NCBI GenBank assembly: GCA_963832725.1
Contig: CAWHVG010000003.1
Location: 1,612,001 to 1,676,000 of the forward strand
Direction of reading: 5' to 3'
DNA length: 64,000 nucleotides
Origin: JAEZBP01 sp963832725
GTDB lineage: Bacteria; Myxococcota_A; Polyangia; Polyangiales; Sandaracinaceae
Shown: piece after piece, positions 43,480 to 52,252 of the stretch
Position numbering within the stretch: position 1 is the stretch's first letter
How the letters are laid out: each line of letters begins with the position of its first letter
Notes under the pieces: generated by a model
Seen by the model: the letters and a program-made list of their open reading frames with translations, nothing else
What the model was told of the DNA's origin: nothing
The model's database searches: none
Program-made: the position numbers and the translations under genes

Positions 43480-45612
43480 TCAGCGCGGTCCGACAACGAG
43501 ATAGCTGCGTGCCGAAAGCGTGATCGTCCCGCCATCTACGCTGTCATCCGTCAGCAAGTTCGTATAAGAGCCCGCCGGAATTGTGACCGTTCGGTCCGCA
43601 TCCGCGCGGTTGATCGCCACGGTGACGTCCGGCGCGGCACTTCCGCAGCCACCCATGGTGTAGACCCAGGTGTCTCGATCGACGCTCACTGTGTGGCGAC
43701 GGCCGCGGGTGAGCGCCGGCGTCTGCGTGCGGAGACGGGCCAGATCGCGAACGCTCTGCCGGAGGGCGATCTGGTGCGCGTTCAGCGAGGCGTCGCTCCA
43801 GGGCATCATCCGGCGGTTGTCCGGATCGCCGCCGCCGGCGAGGCCGACCTCGTCGCCGTAATAGATCAGCGGGATGCCGGGGTTGGTCATCATGATCGCG
43901 AACGCCACGCCGAGCCGCTCGTAGGGCGCGGCGTCGGTGGGCTGCGTCGGGCGCCAATCCCAGCCGTTGCCCGGGTTGCTCCCCTGCCGGCAGTCGGTGA
44001 TCTCGTGGCTCGCGAAGTGGATGGCGCGCGGGATGTCGTGGTTGCCGATCCACGTCGTCATGATGGCGTTCGGCCCGTAGAAGACGTCGTTGCCGTCCAT
44101 GAAGCTCGAGAGCGCGCTCAGGTCGCCGCCGTCGGTGAACACGGCCTCGCAGAGCCGGGCCTTGAGAGGGAAGTCGAACTGGCCGTCGAGCATCGCGCTC
44201 GGGTCGACGTAGCTCCGGATGAGCCCCTGGTCGTCGTAGGAGAAGGTCTCGCCGACGAGGTAGAAGCGGTCGCCCGCCGGCGAGGTGATCTGCGCGTTCA
44301 GGGCGGTGCGCAGGTCGGTCAGCCAGCTCACGGGCACCTGCTTGATGGCGTCGAGGCGGAAGCCGTCGATGCCGTACTCGCGGGCCCAAAAGAGCGCGTC
44401 GTTCACGCTCCAGGTGCGGACGGTGGCGTTCTCGTAGTCGAACGCCGGCAGATAGGGCGTGAACCAGCAGCGGGTGCCCCAGTAAGGGTCGTCCCAGAGG
44501 TTCTCGGGGCCGCAGATGCGTCCGTTGCCGCTCGCATCCCGAGCGAACCAGTCGTGGTGGGCCTGGTAGAGGCCGCTCTCGATGTCGACGTGGTTCATCA
44601 CGTAGTCGAAGAGGACCTTCATCGGCCGGCCATCGGCGCCCATGGTCGCGTGCGCCGTGTCGACGAACCCGTGCAGGTCGGTGTCGTTGCCGATCCGGCT
44701 CTCGACCAGCGGCCGCGGCGAGGGGTTCATCGGATCCGCGTAGTCGATGTTCGCCGGCGAGGGCCAGTAGCCGTGGTAGGCGGAGTAGAGGTGGCTGTCG
44801 CTCGAGGGATCGGTGGCCGCGCCCGCCGTGTTCCGGTTCTCGTAGGGCGCGCTCAGCCAGATCGCGGTCACGCCGAGATCGGCCAAATAGGCGACGCGCG
44901 AGGTCGCGCCGGGGATGTCGCCGCCGGCGTACTGCCCGCTCGGCCCGGTGGTGGCGTCCCCGCCGCTCGCGCCCGGCACCGGGTCGGCCATTCCGTCGGA
45001 GTCGGAGAAGCGGTCGACCATCGCGAAGTACATGACGGCATCACGCCAATCGAACTGATCCACCTCGCCGCAGCCCGTGCTGCACACGAAGAGCACGGCG
45101 TTCTGGCCGCCGCAGCAGTCGGGCACGAACTGGTCGGCGTTCGGGTCGGCGATCCAGTCGGTGCCGTCGACGATGAGCTTGTACTCGTGCCGGCCGATCG
45201 GCTCGATGAGCGTGGTCAGCGTCCACACTCCGGTGCCGTCGTTCTCCATCACCAGCGCGCCCTCGCTCGGGTTGCGCGCCCACTGGGTGGGATCGCCGGG
45301 ACGGGGCGTGAACGTGCCACTGACCCACACGCTGGTCGCGCCCGGATTGACGTAGCGGAAGGTGACCTGGTTGCAGGGCGGCGGCGGCGGGCCGGCGTCG
45401 ACCGGCGGCGGCATGCTCATCGAGCCGTCGAGCGAGCAGGACGCGTCCCCTCCGAGCCCTCCGTCGCCGCGGCAGCGGTCGCGCCACTGTGGGAGCGGCT
45501 GCGCATCCCGGACGAGTGAAGGCCCTCCGTCCGGCGTGAAGGGCATGAAGGGCTTTTCCTCGCAGCCGCTGGCGAGCGCGAGCGCGGAGAGAAGCAAGAC
45601 AGCACGATGCAT
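43480..45612 (-). CDS. secreted alpha-amylase lipoprotein (GH13)
   Basis: 710 residues. Lipoprotein signal LLLSALALASGC (Cys about 17), a Pro/Gly linker, then a CBM48-like beta domain (about 85-175: VTFRYVNPGATSVWVSGTF). The GH13 barrel carries region I DYVMNH, region II GFRLDAIKQV (nucleophile Asp), region III YLVGETF (acid/base Glu) and region IV TTWIGNHD; a C-terminal beta domain ends YLVVGPR. It should hydrolyse alpha-1,4-glucans outside the cell. Conserved GGDIPG and NDTDLHGFVDTAHATMG segments place it near cyclomaltodextrinase/alpha-amylase relatives. Confidence 0.93.
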   Translation of the reverse strand: MHRAVLLLSALALASGCEEKPFMPFTPDGGPSLVRDAQPLPQWRDRCRGDGGLGGDASCSLDGSMSMPPPVDAGPPPPPCNQVTFRYVNPGATSVWVSGTFTPRPGDPTQWARNPSEGALVMENDGTGVWTLTTLIEPIGRHEYKLIVDGTDWIADPNADQFVPDCCGGQNAVLFVCSTGCGEVDQFDWRDAVMYFAMVDRFSDSDGMADPVPGASGGDATTGPSGQYAGGDIPGATSRVAYLADLGVTAIWLSAPYENRNTAGAATDPSSDSHLYSAYHGYWPSPANIDYADPMNPSPRPLVESRIGNDTDLHGFVDTAHATMGADGRPMKVLFDYVMNHVDIESGLYQAHHDWFARDASGNGRICGPENLWDDPYWGTRCWFTPYLPAFDYENATVRTWSVNDALFWAREYGIDGFRLDAIKQVPVSWLTDLRTALNAQITSPAGDRFYLVGETFSYDDQGLIRSYVDPSAMLDGQFDFPLKARLCEAVFTDGGDLSALSSFMDGNDVFYGPNAIMTTWIGNHDIPRAIHFASHEITDCRQGSNPGNGWDWRPTQPTDAAPYERLGVAFAIMMTNPGIPLIYYGDEVGLAGGGDPDNRRMMPWSDASLNAHQIALRQSVRDLARLRTQTPALTRGRRHTVSVDRDTWVYTMGGCGSAAPDVTVAINRADADRTVTIPAGSYTNLLTDDSVDGGTITLSARSYLVVGPR

Positions 45613-45915
45613 CGCGACCTCATCACCGGAGAAGACGCACCTCGGACCGTGCGTAACTCAGGCGGGAGACACGATGGCACCCTCGTTCGCACCTGTCCAC
45701 GCTCGCTCCCGGGCTTGCTCCGGGGGCGCGGCGCCGCCATAGACCGGCTCGCCGGAGCCAGCCCTGCCCACCGACGTCATCGACCTTGAGCGGCACGAGC
45801 CGCGATCTCCCGTCGCGCCGAGCGGGCGGGGTCGGCTCGCGCTGGGCCTCCGGGCGACGCGCGCGCTGCCGACCGCCCCGTCACGGTCGCCCGACGCTCG
45901 TCGCTCGCGGGGCGG
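45613..45915. other. 303-bp divergent intergenic region
   Basis: No gene or clear promoter recognised between the amylase and MATE genes. Confidence 0.35.
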
Positions 45916-47320
45916 ATGGTGAGCGCCGCGCCCCGTCCCGCCGAGGGACCGCCTCCGACCGACCGGGAGCTCCGCGCGCTGACCCGCCTGGCGGCGCCTC
46001 TTGCTCACCCACCTCGGCGGGATGCTCCTCGGCGTGGTGGACACCGCCATCGTCGGCCGCATGGGCGAGGTGCCGCTCGGCGCCGTCGGGCTCGGCCACA
46101 CCGTCTTCTTCACCGTGAGCGTGGTCGGCTTCGGCTGGATGCTCGCGCTCGATCCGCTGATCGCCCAAGCGGTCGGCGCCTCCGAGCACGGCCGGGCTCG
46201 TCATCTCTTCCGGCAAGGCCTCTGGGTCGCCCTCGGCGGCGCGCTCCCGCTGATGCTGATCATGCTGGGCGTCGGCGCGGCGCTCGAGCATCTCGGCATC
46301 GAAGCGCGCACGGCGGAGCAGGTCCGCGCCTATCTCTTCGCGCGAAGCGTCTCGGTGCTGCCCTTCATGGCGCTGGCCGCGTCGCGCGCGTTCTTGCAGG
46401 CGCACGAGGTGACCCGACCTCTGGTGATCGGCGTGGTGGTGGCCAACGTCGTGAACCTCCCGCTCGACTATCTCCTGGTGTTCGGCGATCCGGGCCTCGG
46501 CGAGCTGGGCTTGCCCGCGATGGGCCTGCCGGCGATGGGCTTGCCAGCGATGGGCGTGGCCGGCGCCGGCTGGGCGAGCGTGGTGGCCACGGTGCTGCAG
46601 CTCGGGGTGGTGGGGCTCGCGGTGCGCGCGCTCTGGGGCACGAGCGAGAAGCCGGCGCGGCGCTTCGACCCGGCTCTCGTGTACAAGACGCTGCGCCTCG
46701 GCACGCCAATCGGCCTCACGCTCCTGGCCGAGGTGGGCAGCTTCGCCATCGTCGGCGTCTTGATGGGCAACATCGGGACGCGGGCGCTGGCCAGCCACAA
46801 CGTCGCGCTGACCCTGATCAGCACGACCTTCCAGATGGCGCTGGCGCTCGGCGCGGCGGCGGCCGTTCGGGTCGGGCACGCGGTCGGTCGGAGCGACGTC
46901 ACGGCCACGCGCCGCTCGGGCTTCACTGCCATCGGCGCCGTCGCGGCCGCGATGATGGTCGGCGCCGTCGCGTTCACGGGCTTCCCGCGGGCACTGGCCG
47001 GTCTCTTGACCGATCAAGCGGCCGTCATCGACGCGGTGGTGCCGCTCTTGGCGGTGGCCGCGGCGTTCCAGCTCTCGGACGGTGTGCAAGCGGTAGCGGC
47101 CGGTGTGCTGCGCGGGGCGGGCGACACGCGCATGCCTCTGTTGGCCAACTTGGCGGGTCACTACGCAGTCGGCATCCCGGTCGGCGCGACGCTGGCGTTC
47201 GGGCTCGGGTGGGGGGCGGTCGGGCTCTGGTGGGGACTGAGCGCGGGGCTCACGGCGGTCGCCCTCGGGCTGACGGCGCGCTTTTGGATTCTCAGTCGGG
47301 GCTCGATCGCTCGCGCCTGA
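45916..47320 (+). CDS. MATE-family efflux transporter; frame break near the start
   Basis: Twelve-helix MATE/DinF-type exporter that moves drugs or lipids out using ion gradients. From TTG 46001 the frame reads LLTHLGGMLLGVVDTAIVGR (helix 1), continuing to RFWILSRGSIARA, 439 residues. The preceding 85 bases in the next frame (ATG 45916) encode TDRELRALTRLAAPL, exactly the MATE N-terminal amphipathic segment. A +1 step at about 45998-46003 joins the two, for about 467 residues. Three GLPAM repeats from an 18-bp tandem repeat (about 46506-46560) lie in a loop. Substrate unknown. Confidence 0.88.
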
Positions 47321-47354
47321 CTGCTGCTCTGCGCTCGCTGCTCTGCGCTCGCTG

Positions 47355-47590
47355 CTCTCCGTGGCAGGCTCGGGGCTGCCGCGCATGCACGATCGGCGGG
47401 GGCCGGGGGAACGCCCGCTCCTCCAGCGAGGAACCCGACCCGAGGTGCCCTGCATCGAACGACCAAACAACAGGTCGTCCGATGCAGGGCACGTGAGCGG
47501 GCCACCCGAGTCGTCGCTGGCGTTCCCCCGGCCCCCGCCTCCTCGGTGTGATGATCCGGGACGGGTTTCGTGCTGGTACGGGTCACGACG
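47355..47590 (-). repeat. structured element A (two nested hairpins)
   Basis: Read on the minus strand it is homologous to 49333-49570 on the plus strand. Outer stem: 47395-47414 pairs perfectly with 47520-47539 (20 bp). Inner stem: 47445-47464 pairs with 47473-47492 (20 bp, one mismatch) around an AAACAACA loop (plus strand). The interval between stems, with CCAGCGAGGAACCCGACCCGA, is nearly identical in both copies. Confidence 0.8.
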
Positions 47591-47639
47591 CCCGCGCCTG
47601 CGGCGCGGACGTCATGACTGCTGACGCGGGCCGCTGCTC

Positions 47640-47805
47640 GCTCGCTTCGCGAGAGGGGCTCGGGCGCTTCACCAGGGGTGCGCAGTGGGCGCTGCTCGGG
47701 CGCTTCGCGACAGATGCGCGGCCGGCGCTCTTGCTCGCTTCGCGACAGGTGCGCGTCCCGCACTGCTCGCTCGCTTCGCGAGAGGTGCGCGTGGTCAGCG
47801 CCGCA
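47640..47805 (-). repeat. about 36-bp tandem array, 4-5 copies, with hairpin core
   Basis: On the minus strand, units carry CTCGCGAAGCGAG, a small hairpin (CTCGC/GCGAG). Unit cores recur at 47643, 47665, 47701, 47736 and 47772. The array ends four bases from the stop codon of the GyrB-like gene. Confidence 0.7.
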
Positions 47806-47815
47806 GGTCGCGCAA

Positions 47816-48904
47816 TCAATCCGCGAGGTCTTCTCGCAGAAGGTCTTCGCGCGTTAGAGCGGCGGTTAGCGCTTCCACGGTGGCCTTCTGGACCAGCCGC
47901 GTGGCCTCGGGGCTGCGAAGCTTGTCGCGGGTCGGTCCCGAGAACTCCGGGACGACGAACGAGATCGAAACGGCCGCTGACAGGCCGCGCCCGAGCACCT
48001 CAAACGGCTTCGAACGTGCCCGGTGGAGCAGATCTTCCGGATCGTGGGCCTTCATCGCCTCGACGACGCCGCGTATCAGCCCGAGCACGTGCGTACCACC
48101 CTCCCGGGTCCGCTTGAAGTTGCAGAAGCTCTCGATCTGCGGCTCGGGGTGCCATGGGCTGCGGCCGAAGAGCAGCGCCACGTCAGCGCGACCCTCGCGC
48201 CCGGCCGCGCGGCCTACGATGGGTGCAGCATGCAGCCGGGTGTCTCGGGAGCGCGCATGCATGCGCTCGACCAGGGCGGCGATATCCGGCTCGGGACCGA
48301 ACAGTTCGTGGATTCGCAGCGACGTGGATAGCCCCGGGCACAGCGACGGCAGGATCCGCAGTTGCTCCTCGATGGCCGCGGTTGGCCAGTCGAGACGGCG
48401 GAAGACCGCGGGATCGAGCCACGCTTCGATCCGCGTCCCCTGGCGTTCGCTCTCACCCACGCGACGCACCGACTCAACCGTATGCCCCCGCGCGAACGCT
48501 GCGCGGTAATGGCCATCGGCCCGAAACACGTCGACGACAATTCGCGTCGAGACCGCGCAGATCGGCGCGAGGCCGATGCCCGGACCGAGGTGCACGTGCG
48601 GCCGGTGCCCATCGCGCGTCGGTGCCAAGGACGCCGTGGTCATCACCCACTCGAGGAACGGCATCCCGTCCGCGGTGGGCGCGAGGTCGATCCCGGGCCC
48701 GTCGTCGTCGACGACGAGGTAGCCATCGAGACCGAGCTCCACGTCGACGCGTCGGGCGTCTCCGGCCAGGTGCCGATCGAGCACATTCGAGAGGAGCTCA
48801 TCGACGATGCTCTGGACCGCCCACCCCGAGTTGTCGTCGCCGACGTACATCCCCGGCCGCGTTCGCGCCGACTCGATCCAGTCCACCACACAGCATCGTG
48901 CCAT
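47816..48904 (-). CDS. stand-alone GyrB-type GHKL ATPase (no TOPRIM domain)
   Basis: 362 residues equal to the ATPase plus transducer part of GyrB/ParE. It has IESARTRPGMYVGD, N-box VDELLSNVLD (Glu about 36, Asn about 40), G1 box VVDDDGPGID, G2 box HLGPGIGL, a GT motif in RQGTRIEAWLD, and the transducer segments SFCNFKRTREGGTHVLG and SGPTRDKLRSPEA with the ATP-contacting Lys. The protein ends LLREDLAD where GyrB would go on to TOPRIM. ATP binding looks intact, but it cannot cleave DNA alone. A longer open frame upstream runs through tandem repeats and is not the gene. Both sides carry inverted copies of an array plus structured element. Role unknown. Confidence 0.82.
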   Translation of the reverse strand: MARCCVVDWIESARTRPGMYVGDDNSGWAVQSIVDELLSNVLDRHLAGDARRVDVELGLDGYLVVDDDGPGIDLAPTADGMPFLEWVMTTASLAPTRDGHRPHVHLGPGIGLAPICAVSTRIVVDVFRADGHYRAAFARGHTVESVRRVGESERQGTRIEAWLDPAVFRRLDWPTAAIEEQLRILPSLCPGLSTSLRIHELFGPEPDIAALVERMHARSRDTRLHAAPIVGRAAGREGRADVALLFGRSPWHPEPQIESFCNFKRTREGGTHVLGLIRGVVEAMKAHDPEDLLHRARSKPFEVLGRGLSAAVSISFVVPEFSGPTRDKLRSPEATRLVQKATVEALTAALTREDLLREDLAD

Positions 48905-48981
48905 GCACGGGAAGCCCGCCCCAGCGTTCCAACGAACGCCTCGCGAGCCAGCCGTGTCCAAGACATCGACTACGCTCGCGC

Positions 48982-49280
48982 GGCGAGCGAGCCGTGGCCG
49001 GGCCGACCGCGAGCTCTCGCCCGGCGAGCGAGCCGTGGCCGGGCCGACTGCGAGCTCTCGCCCGGCGAGCGAGCGGTGGCCAGGCCGACTGCGAGCTCTC
49101 GCCCGGCGAGCGAGCCGTGGCCGGGCCGACCGCGAGCTCTCGCCCGGCGACCGAGCCGTGGCCGGGCCGACCGCGAGCTCTCGCCCAGCGACCGAGCCGT
49201 GGCCGGGCCGACCGCGAACTCTCGCCCGGCGAGCGAGCGGTGGCCCGGCCGACTGCGAGCTCTCGCACAGCGAGCGAGTG
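48982..49280 (+). repeat. 41-bp tandem array, about 7 copies
   Basis: A GCCGTGGC-type landmark recurs at 48991, 49032, 49073, 49114, 49155, 49196 and 49237, with a degenerate copy near 49278: an exact 41-bp period. Each unit includes CTCGCCCGGCGAG, a CTCGC/GCGAG hairpin with a different loop from the 36-bp array. Repeats are contiguous with no spacers, so this is not CRISPR. Confidence 0.9.
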
Positions 49281-49289
49281 GCGTTCCGC

Positions 49290-49570
49290 GTCAGCAGGCG
49301 TGGCGTGCGCGCGCCGTGTGCACGTGCGCCGGGCCCCGTACCAGCATGAAACCCGGTACGATCCATCTCACCGAGGAGGCGGGGGCTGGGGGCGCGCCAG
49401 CGACGACTCGGGTGGCCCGTTGCCGTGCCGTGCGCCGAACGACCTGTTGTTTTGGTCGTTCGGTGTGCGGCACGTCGGGTCGGGTTCCTCGCTGGAGGAG
49501 CGGGCGCGCCCCCAGCCGCCGCCGGGCGTCCACGAGCGGCAGCCGGCCAGGAAAGCCCAGCGGCCTCCAC
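49290..49570 (+). repeat. structured element B (two nested hairpins)
   Basis: Homologous to element A in inverted orientation. Outer stem: 49384-49398 with 49503-49517 (15 bp, perfect). Inner stem: 49425-49444 with 49454-49473 around TGTTGTTTT (plus strand). Sequence differences from A in the stems are often paired, for example AA/TT against CG/CG in the outer stem, so pairing is kept. Confidence 0.8.
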
Positions 49571-49629
49571 AAGCGATGGTTGCCCCAGCGCGCTCCGCGT
49601 CGGATGCTCCGGCCCCCTCGGAGAATCGG

Positions 49630-51948
49630 ATGACGACGTTGAAGACGACCGCACTCCTCGCTGCTCTCGCCTCCTCGGGCTCTCTGCTCGGATGCTCCGG
49701 GCACGCGGACGAGCCCGCCGCCGACCCCAACCCGAGCGGCGGCGGCGGCGGCGGGCCGCGCTTTGCGCCGGCCGCGAGCCCCAATCCGGAGTTCCTCACC
49801 ACCTACGCGCACACGAACCGCTTCCGGCTCGGGCACCCGCGCGCCATCGAGGTGCTCCCGGACGGTAGCGGCGTGCTCTTCCTGCGCTCGCCCGGCCAGA
49901 GCTTCGAGGGCAAGCTCTACTTCTTCGACGCCGAGAGCGGCGAGGAGCGCGAGCTGCTGACGGCCGAGGCGCTGCTCCACGGCGCCGGAGAAGAGCTGAC
50001 GGCGGAGGAGCGCGCCCGCCGCGAGCGCATGCGGCTGACGGCCAGCGGCATCGCGTCGTACCGAGTCTCGCCCGACGGATCGACGATCCTGGTCCCGCTC
50101 TCGGGTCGCCTCTTCGTGATCGAGCGCGCCCGCATCGGGCAGCCCGACGCCGTGCGCGAGCTCGAGAGCGACGCCGGCCCGGCGATGGACCCGCGCTTCA
50201 GCCCCGACGGCTCCAAAGTGGCGGTGGTGCGCGAGGGCGACCTCTACGTGGTCGACCTCGCCAGCGGCCAGGAGCGCCGCCTGACCGAGCGGCCCTCGCC
50301 CGAGATCGAGAACGGCCTCGCCGAGTTCGTCGCCCAGGAGGAGATGGATCGGATGCGCGGCTACTGGTGGGCGCCTGACAGCGCGTCGATCGCCTACCAG
50401 CAGACCGACACCACCGGCATGGAGCGCATGCACATCCTCGATCCGGTGCACCCGGAAGAGGAGCCGCGGGCCTGGCCCTACCCGCGCCCCGGCGAGCAGA
50501 ACGCGTCGGTGCGGCTCGGCGTCATCCCGGTGGCGGGCGGCGCCACGCGCTGGATCGAGTGGGACCAAGAGACGTACCCCTACCTCGCGTCGGTGGTGTG
50601 GAGCGAGGGCGCGCCGCTCACCCTGCTGGTGCAGAGCCGGCTGCAGGAGGACGAGGTGCTCCTCGCGGCCAACCCGACGAGCGGCGCGACCACCGAGCTT
50701 CTGCGCGAGCACGACGACGCCTGGATCAACCTCGACCAGAGCGTGCCGCAGTGGATCGCCAACGGGCAGCAGCTCCTCTGGAGCACGGAGCGCGAGGGGA
50801 GCTGGCAGCTCGAGCTGCGCGGCGCGGACGGATCGCTCCTGCGCGCGCTCACCCCGCCCGGCTTCGGCTATCGCGAGCTCTTGGCGGTGGACGAGGCGCA
50901 CGGCGAGGCCTGGGTGCGCGCCAGCGAGGAGCCGACCGAGGATCACATCTGGCGCGTGCCGCTCGCCGAAGGCAGCGAGCCCATCCGCATGACCGAGGCG
51001 CGAGGCGCCCACGACGCCGTCGTCGGTCGCGAGGCCACGCTCTGGGTGGAGACGCAGGAGACGCTGGACGGAAACCACGACACGGTCGTGCACCGCCGCG
51101 AAGGCGAGGCGGCCGGCACGCTCGGCTCGGAGGCGGAGGCGCCGCCCTTCACCCCGAACCTCAGCTTCGAGACGGTCGGCGAGCAGGAATTCCGGACGGT
51201 CATCATCCGGCCGCGCGACTTCCAGGAGGGCGTGCGCTACCCGGTCATCCTCCACGTCTACGGCGGACCGCACGTGCGCTACGTGCGCGCGACGCCGAGC
51301 GCGTACCTGCTCTCACAGTGGCAGGCGGATCAGGGCTTCATCGTCGTGACCATCGACGGGCGCGGCACGCCGGGCCGGGGGCGCGAGTGGGAGCGGGCGA
51401 TCGACGGCGACCTGGCGAGCCGGCCGCTCGACGACCAGGCGCGCGCGCTCCGCGAGCTCGCGGCGCAGCACCCCGAGATGGACATGGAGCGCGTGGGCGT
51501 CTGGGGCTGGAGCTTCGGCGGGTACTTCTCGGCCATGGCCGTCCTACGGCGGCCCGACGTCTTCCGCGCCGGCGTCGCGGGCGCGCCGGTCAGCGAGTGG
51601 CGCGACTACGACACCCACTACACGGAGCGTTACCTCGGCATGCCCGAGCGGGCCGGCGCCCGCCACGGCCCCTACCGGACCAGCTCCGTGCTGACGTACG
51701 CGCTCGAGCAGGTCCCGGAGGAAGGGCACCGTCCGCTCCTCATCATCCACGGCACCGCGGACGACAACGTCTACTTCAGTCACGCGATCAAGATGCAGAA
51801 CGCCATGTTCCTCGCCGGTCGCCCCGCCGACCTGCTGGCGCTCAGCGGACTGACGCACATGGTCCCCCTGCCCGCCGTCACCCGCCGCATGCACGAGCGG
51901 ATCATGCGCTTCTTCGAGACCCACCTGCGCCGCGACGAGGCGCGCTGA
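49630..51948 (+). CDS. S9 family dipeptidyl peptidase IV-like lipoprotein
   Basis: 772 residues. Lipoprotein signal ALASSGSLLGCSG (Cys about 22) and a Gly-rich linker. A beta-propeller (about 60-490) includes EEMDRMRGYWWAPDS, the double-Glu motif that in DPP IV anchors the peptide N-terminus. The alpha/beta hydrolase domain (about 510-770) has Ser in GWSFGGYFS, Asp in IHGTADDNVYF and His in GLTHMVPLP. It should remove N-terminal dipeptides, usually after Pro or Ala, outside the cell. The start ATG 49630 is the first that gives a proper signal. Confidence 0.93.
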   Translation: MTTLKTTALLAALASSGSLLGCSGHADEPAADPNPSGGGGGGPRFAPAASPNPEFLTTYAHTNRFRLGHPRAIEVLPDGSGVLFLRSPGQSFEGKLYFFDAESGEERELLTAEALLHGAGEELTAEERARRERMRLTASGIASYRVSPDGSTILVPLSGRLFVIERARIGQPDAVRELESDAGPAMDPRFSPDGSKVAVVREGDLYVVDLASGQERRLTERPSPEIENGLAEFVAQEEMDRMRGYWWAPDSASIAYQQTDTTGMERMHILDPVHPEEEPRAWPYPRPGEQNASVRLGVIPVAGGATRWIEWDQETYPYLASVVWSEGAPLTLLVQSRLQEDEVLLAANPTSGATTELLREHDDAWINLDQSVPQWIANGQQLLWSTEREGSWQLELRGADGSLLRALTPPGFGYRELLAVDEAHGEAWVRASEEPTEDHIWRVPLAEGSEPIRMTEARGAHDAVVGREATLWVETQETLDGNHDTVVHRREGEAAGTLGSEAEAPPFTPNLSFETVGEQEFRTVIIRPRDFQEGVRYPVILHVYGGPHVRYVRATPSAYLLSQWQADQGFIVVTIDGRGTPGRGREWERAIDGDLASRPLDDQARALRELAAQHPEMDMERVGVWGWSFGGYFSAMAVLRRPDVFRAGVAGAPVSEWRDYDTHYTERYLGMPERAGARHGPYRTSSVLTYALEQVPEEGHRPLLIIHGTADDNVYFSHAIKMQNAMFLAGRPADLLALSGLTHMVPLPAVTRRMHERIMRFFETHLRRDEAR

Positions 51949-51964
51949 GGAATAGGCGTTTCGG

Positions 51965-52044
51965 CCGACCGAGCCAGCGACCGACCGAGCCAGCGACCGA
52001 CCGAGCCAGCGACCGACCGAGCCAGCGACCGACCGAGCCAGCGC
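51965..52044 (+). repeat. 16-bp tandem repeat, five copies
   Basis: CCGACCGAGCCAGCGA repeated at 51965, 51981, 51997, 52013 and 52029 (the last ends in C), starting 17 bases after the S9 peptidase stop. Confidence 0.95.
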
Positions 52045-52047
52045 CCC

Positions 52048-52093
52048 CCGAGCGCTGCGCTCGGTCGCGCGGAGGCCCTTTTCGGCGGCCTCC
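52048..52093 (+). terminator. two GC hairpins downstream of the S9 peptidase gene
   Basis: CCGAGCG-CTG-CGCTCGG (52048-52064) and GGAGGCC/GGCCTCC (52071-52093) with a loop containing TTTT. There is no U-tract after the stem, so it is at best an atypical terminator. Confidence 0.4.
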
Positions 52094-52252
52094 GGTCCGC
52101 CCCCCATGCCGGTCGGCGTGGAGCATGGTCGGTTCGGGCCGCGCGCCGATCCTTCGGTGAGCTCGAACACCCGCCGAGTGAACCCGGGTTCACGATCGGG
52201 GGCGAACTCTCGAAAATCCGCGGCATCGGTAGCGCGCGCGGACGTTGCACCG

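Larger units (their letters stand above)
47321..47815. other. intergenic region carrying structured element A and its array
   Basis: Between the MATE stop and the GyrB-like gene's stop; mostly made of the two repeat features listed next. Confidence 0.6.
48905..49629. other. 725-bp region of tandem repeats and structured element B
   Basis: Lies between the GyrB-like gene and the S9 peptidase gene. Open frames here are repeat translations and are not proposed as genes. Confidence 0.6.
51949..52252. other. 304-bp gap with a 16-bp tandem repeat and two hairpins
   Basis: Contains the features at 51965-52044 and 52048-52093. No gene seen. Confidence 0.5.

Noticed and set aside
47816..48904. Calling the ATPase a gyrase or topoisomerase IV subunit
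   Set aside because: It lacks TOPRIM and tail domains and no gyrA/parC partner is adjacent.
48982..49280. CRISPR array
   Set aside because: Repeats are contiguous with no variable spacers and no cas genes are near.
48905..49654. Long N-terminal extension of the GyrB-like protein
   Set aside because: It is a translation of the 41-bp repeats and element B, with no domain; ATG 48904 gives the normal GyrB N-terminus.
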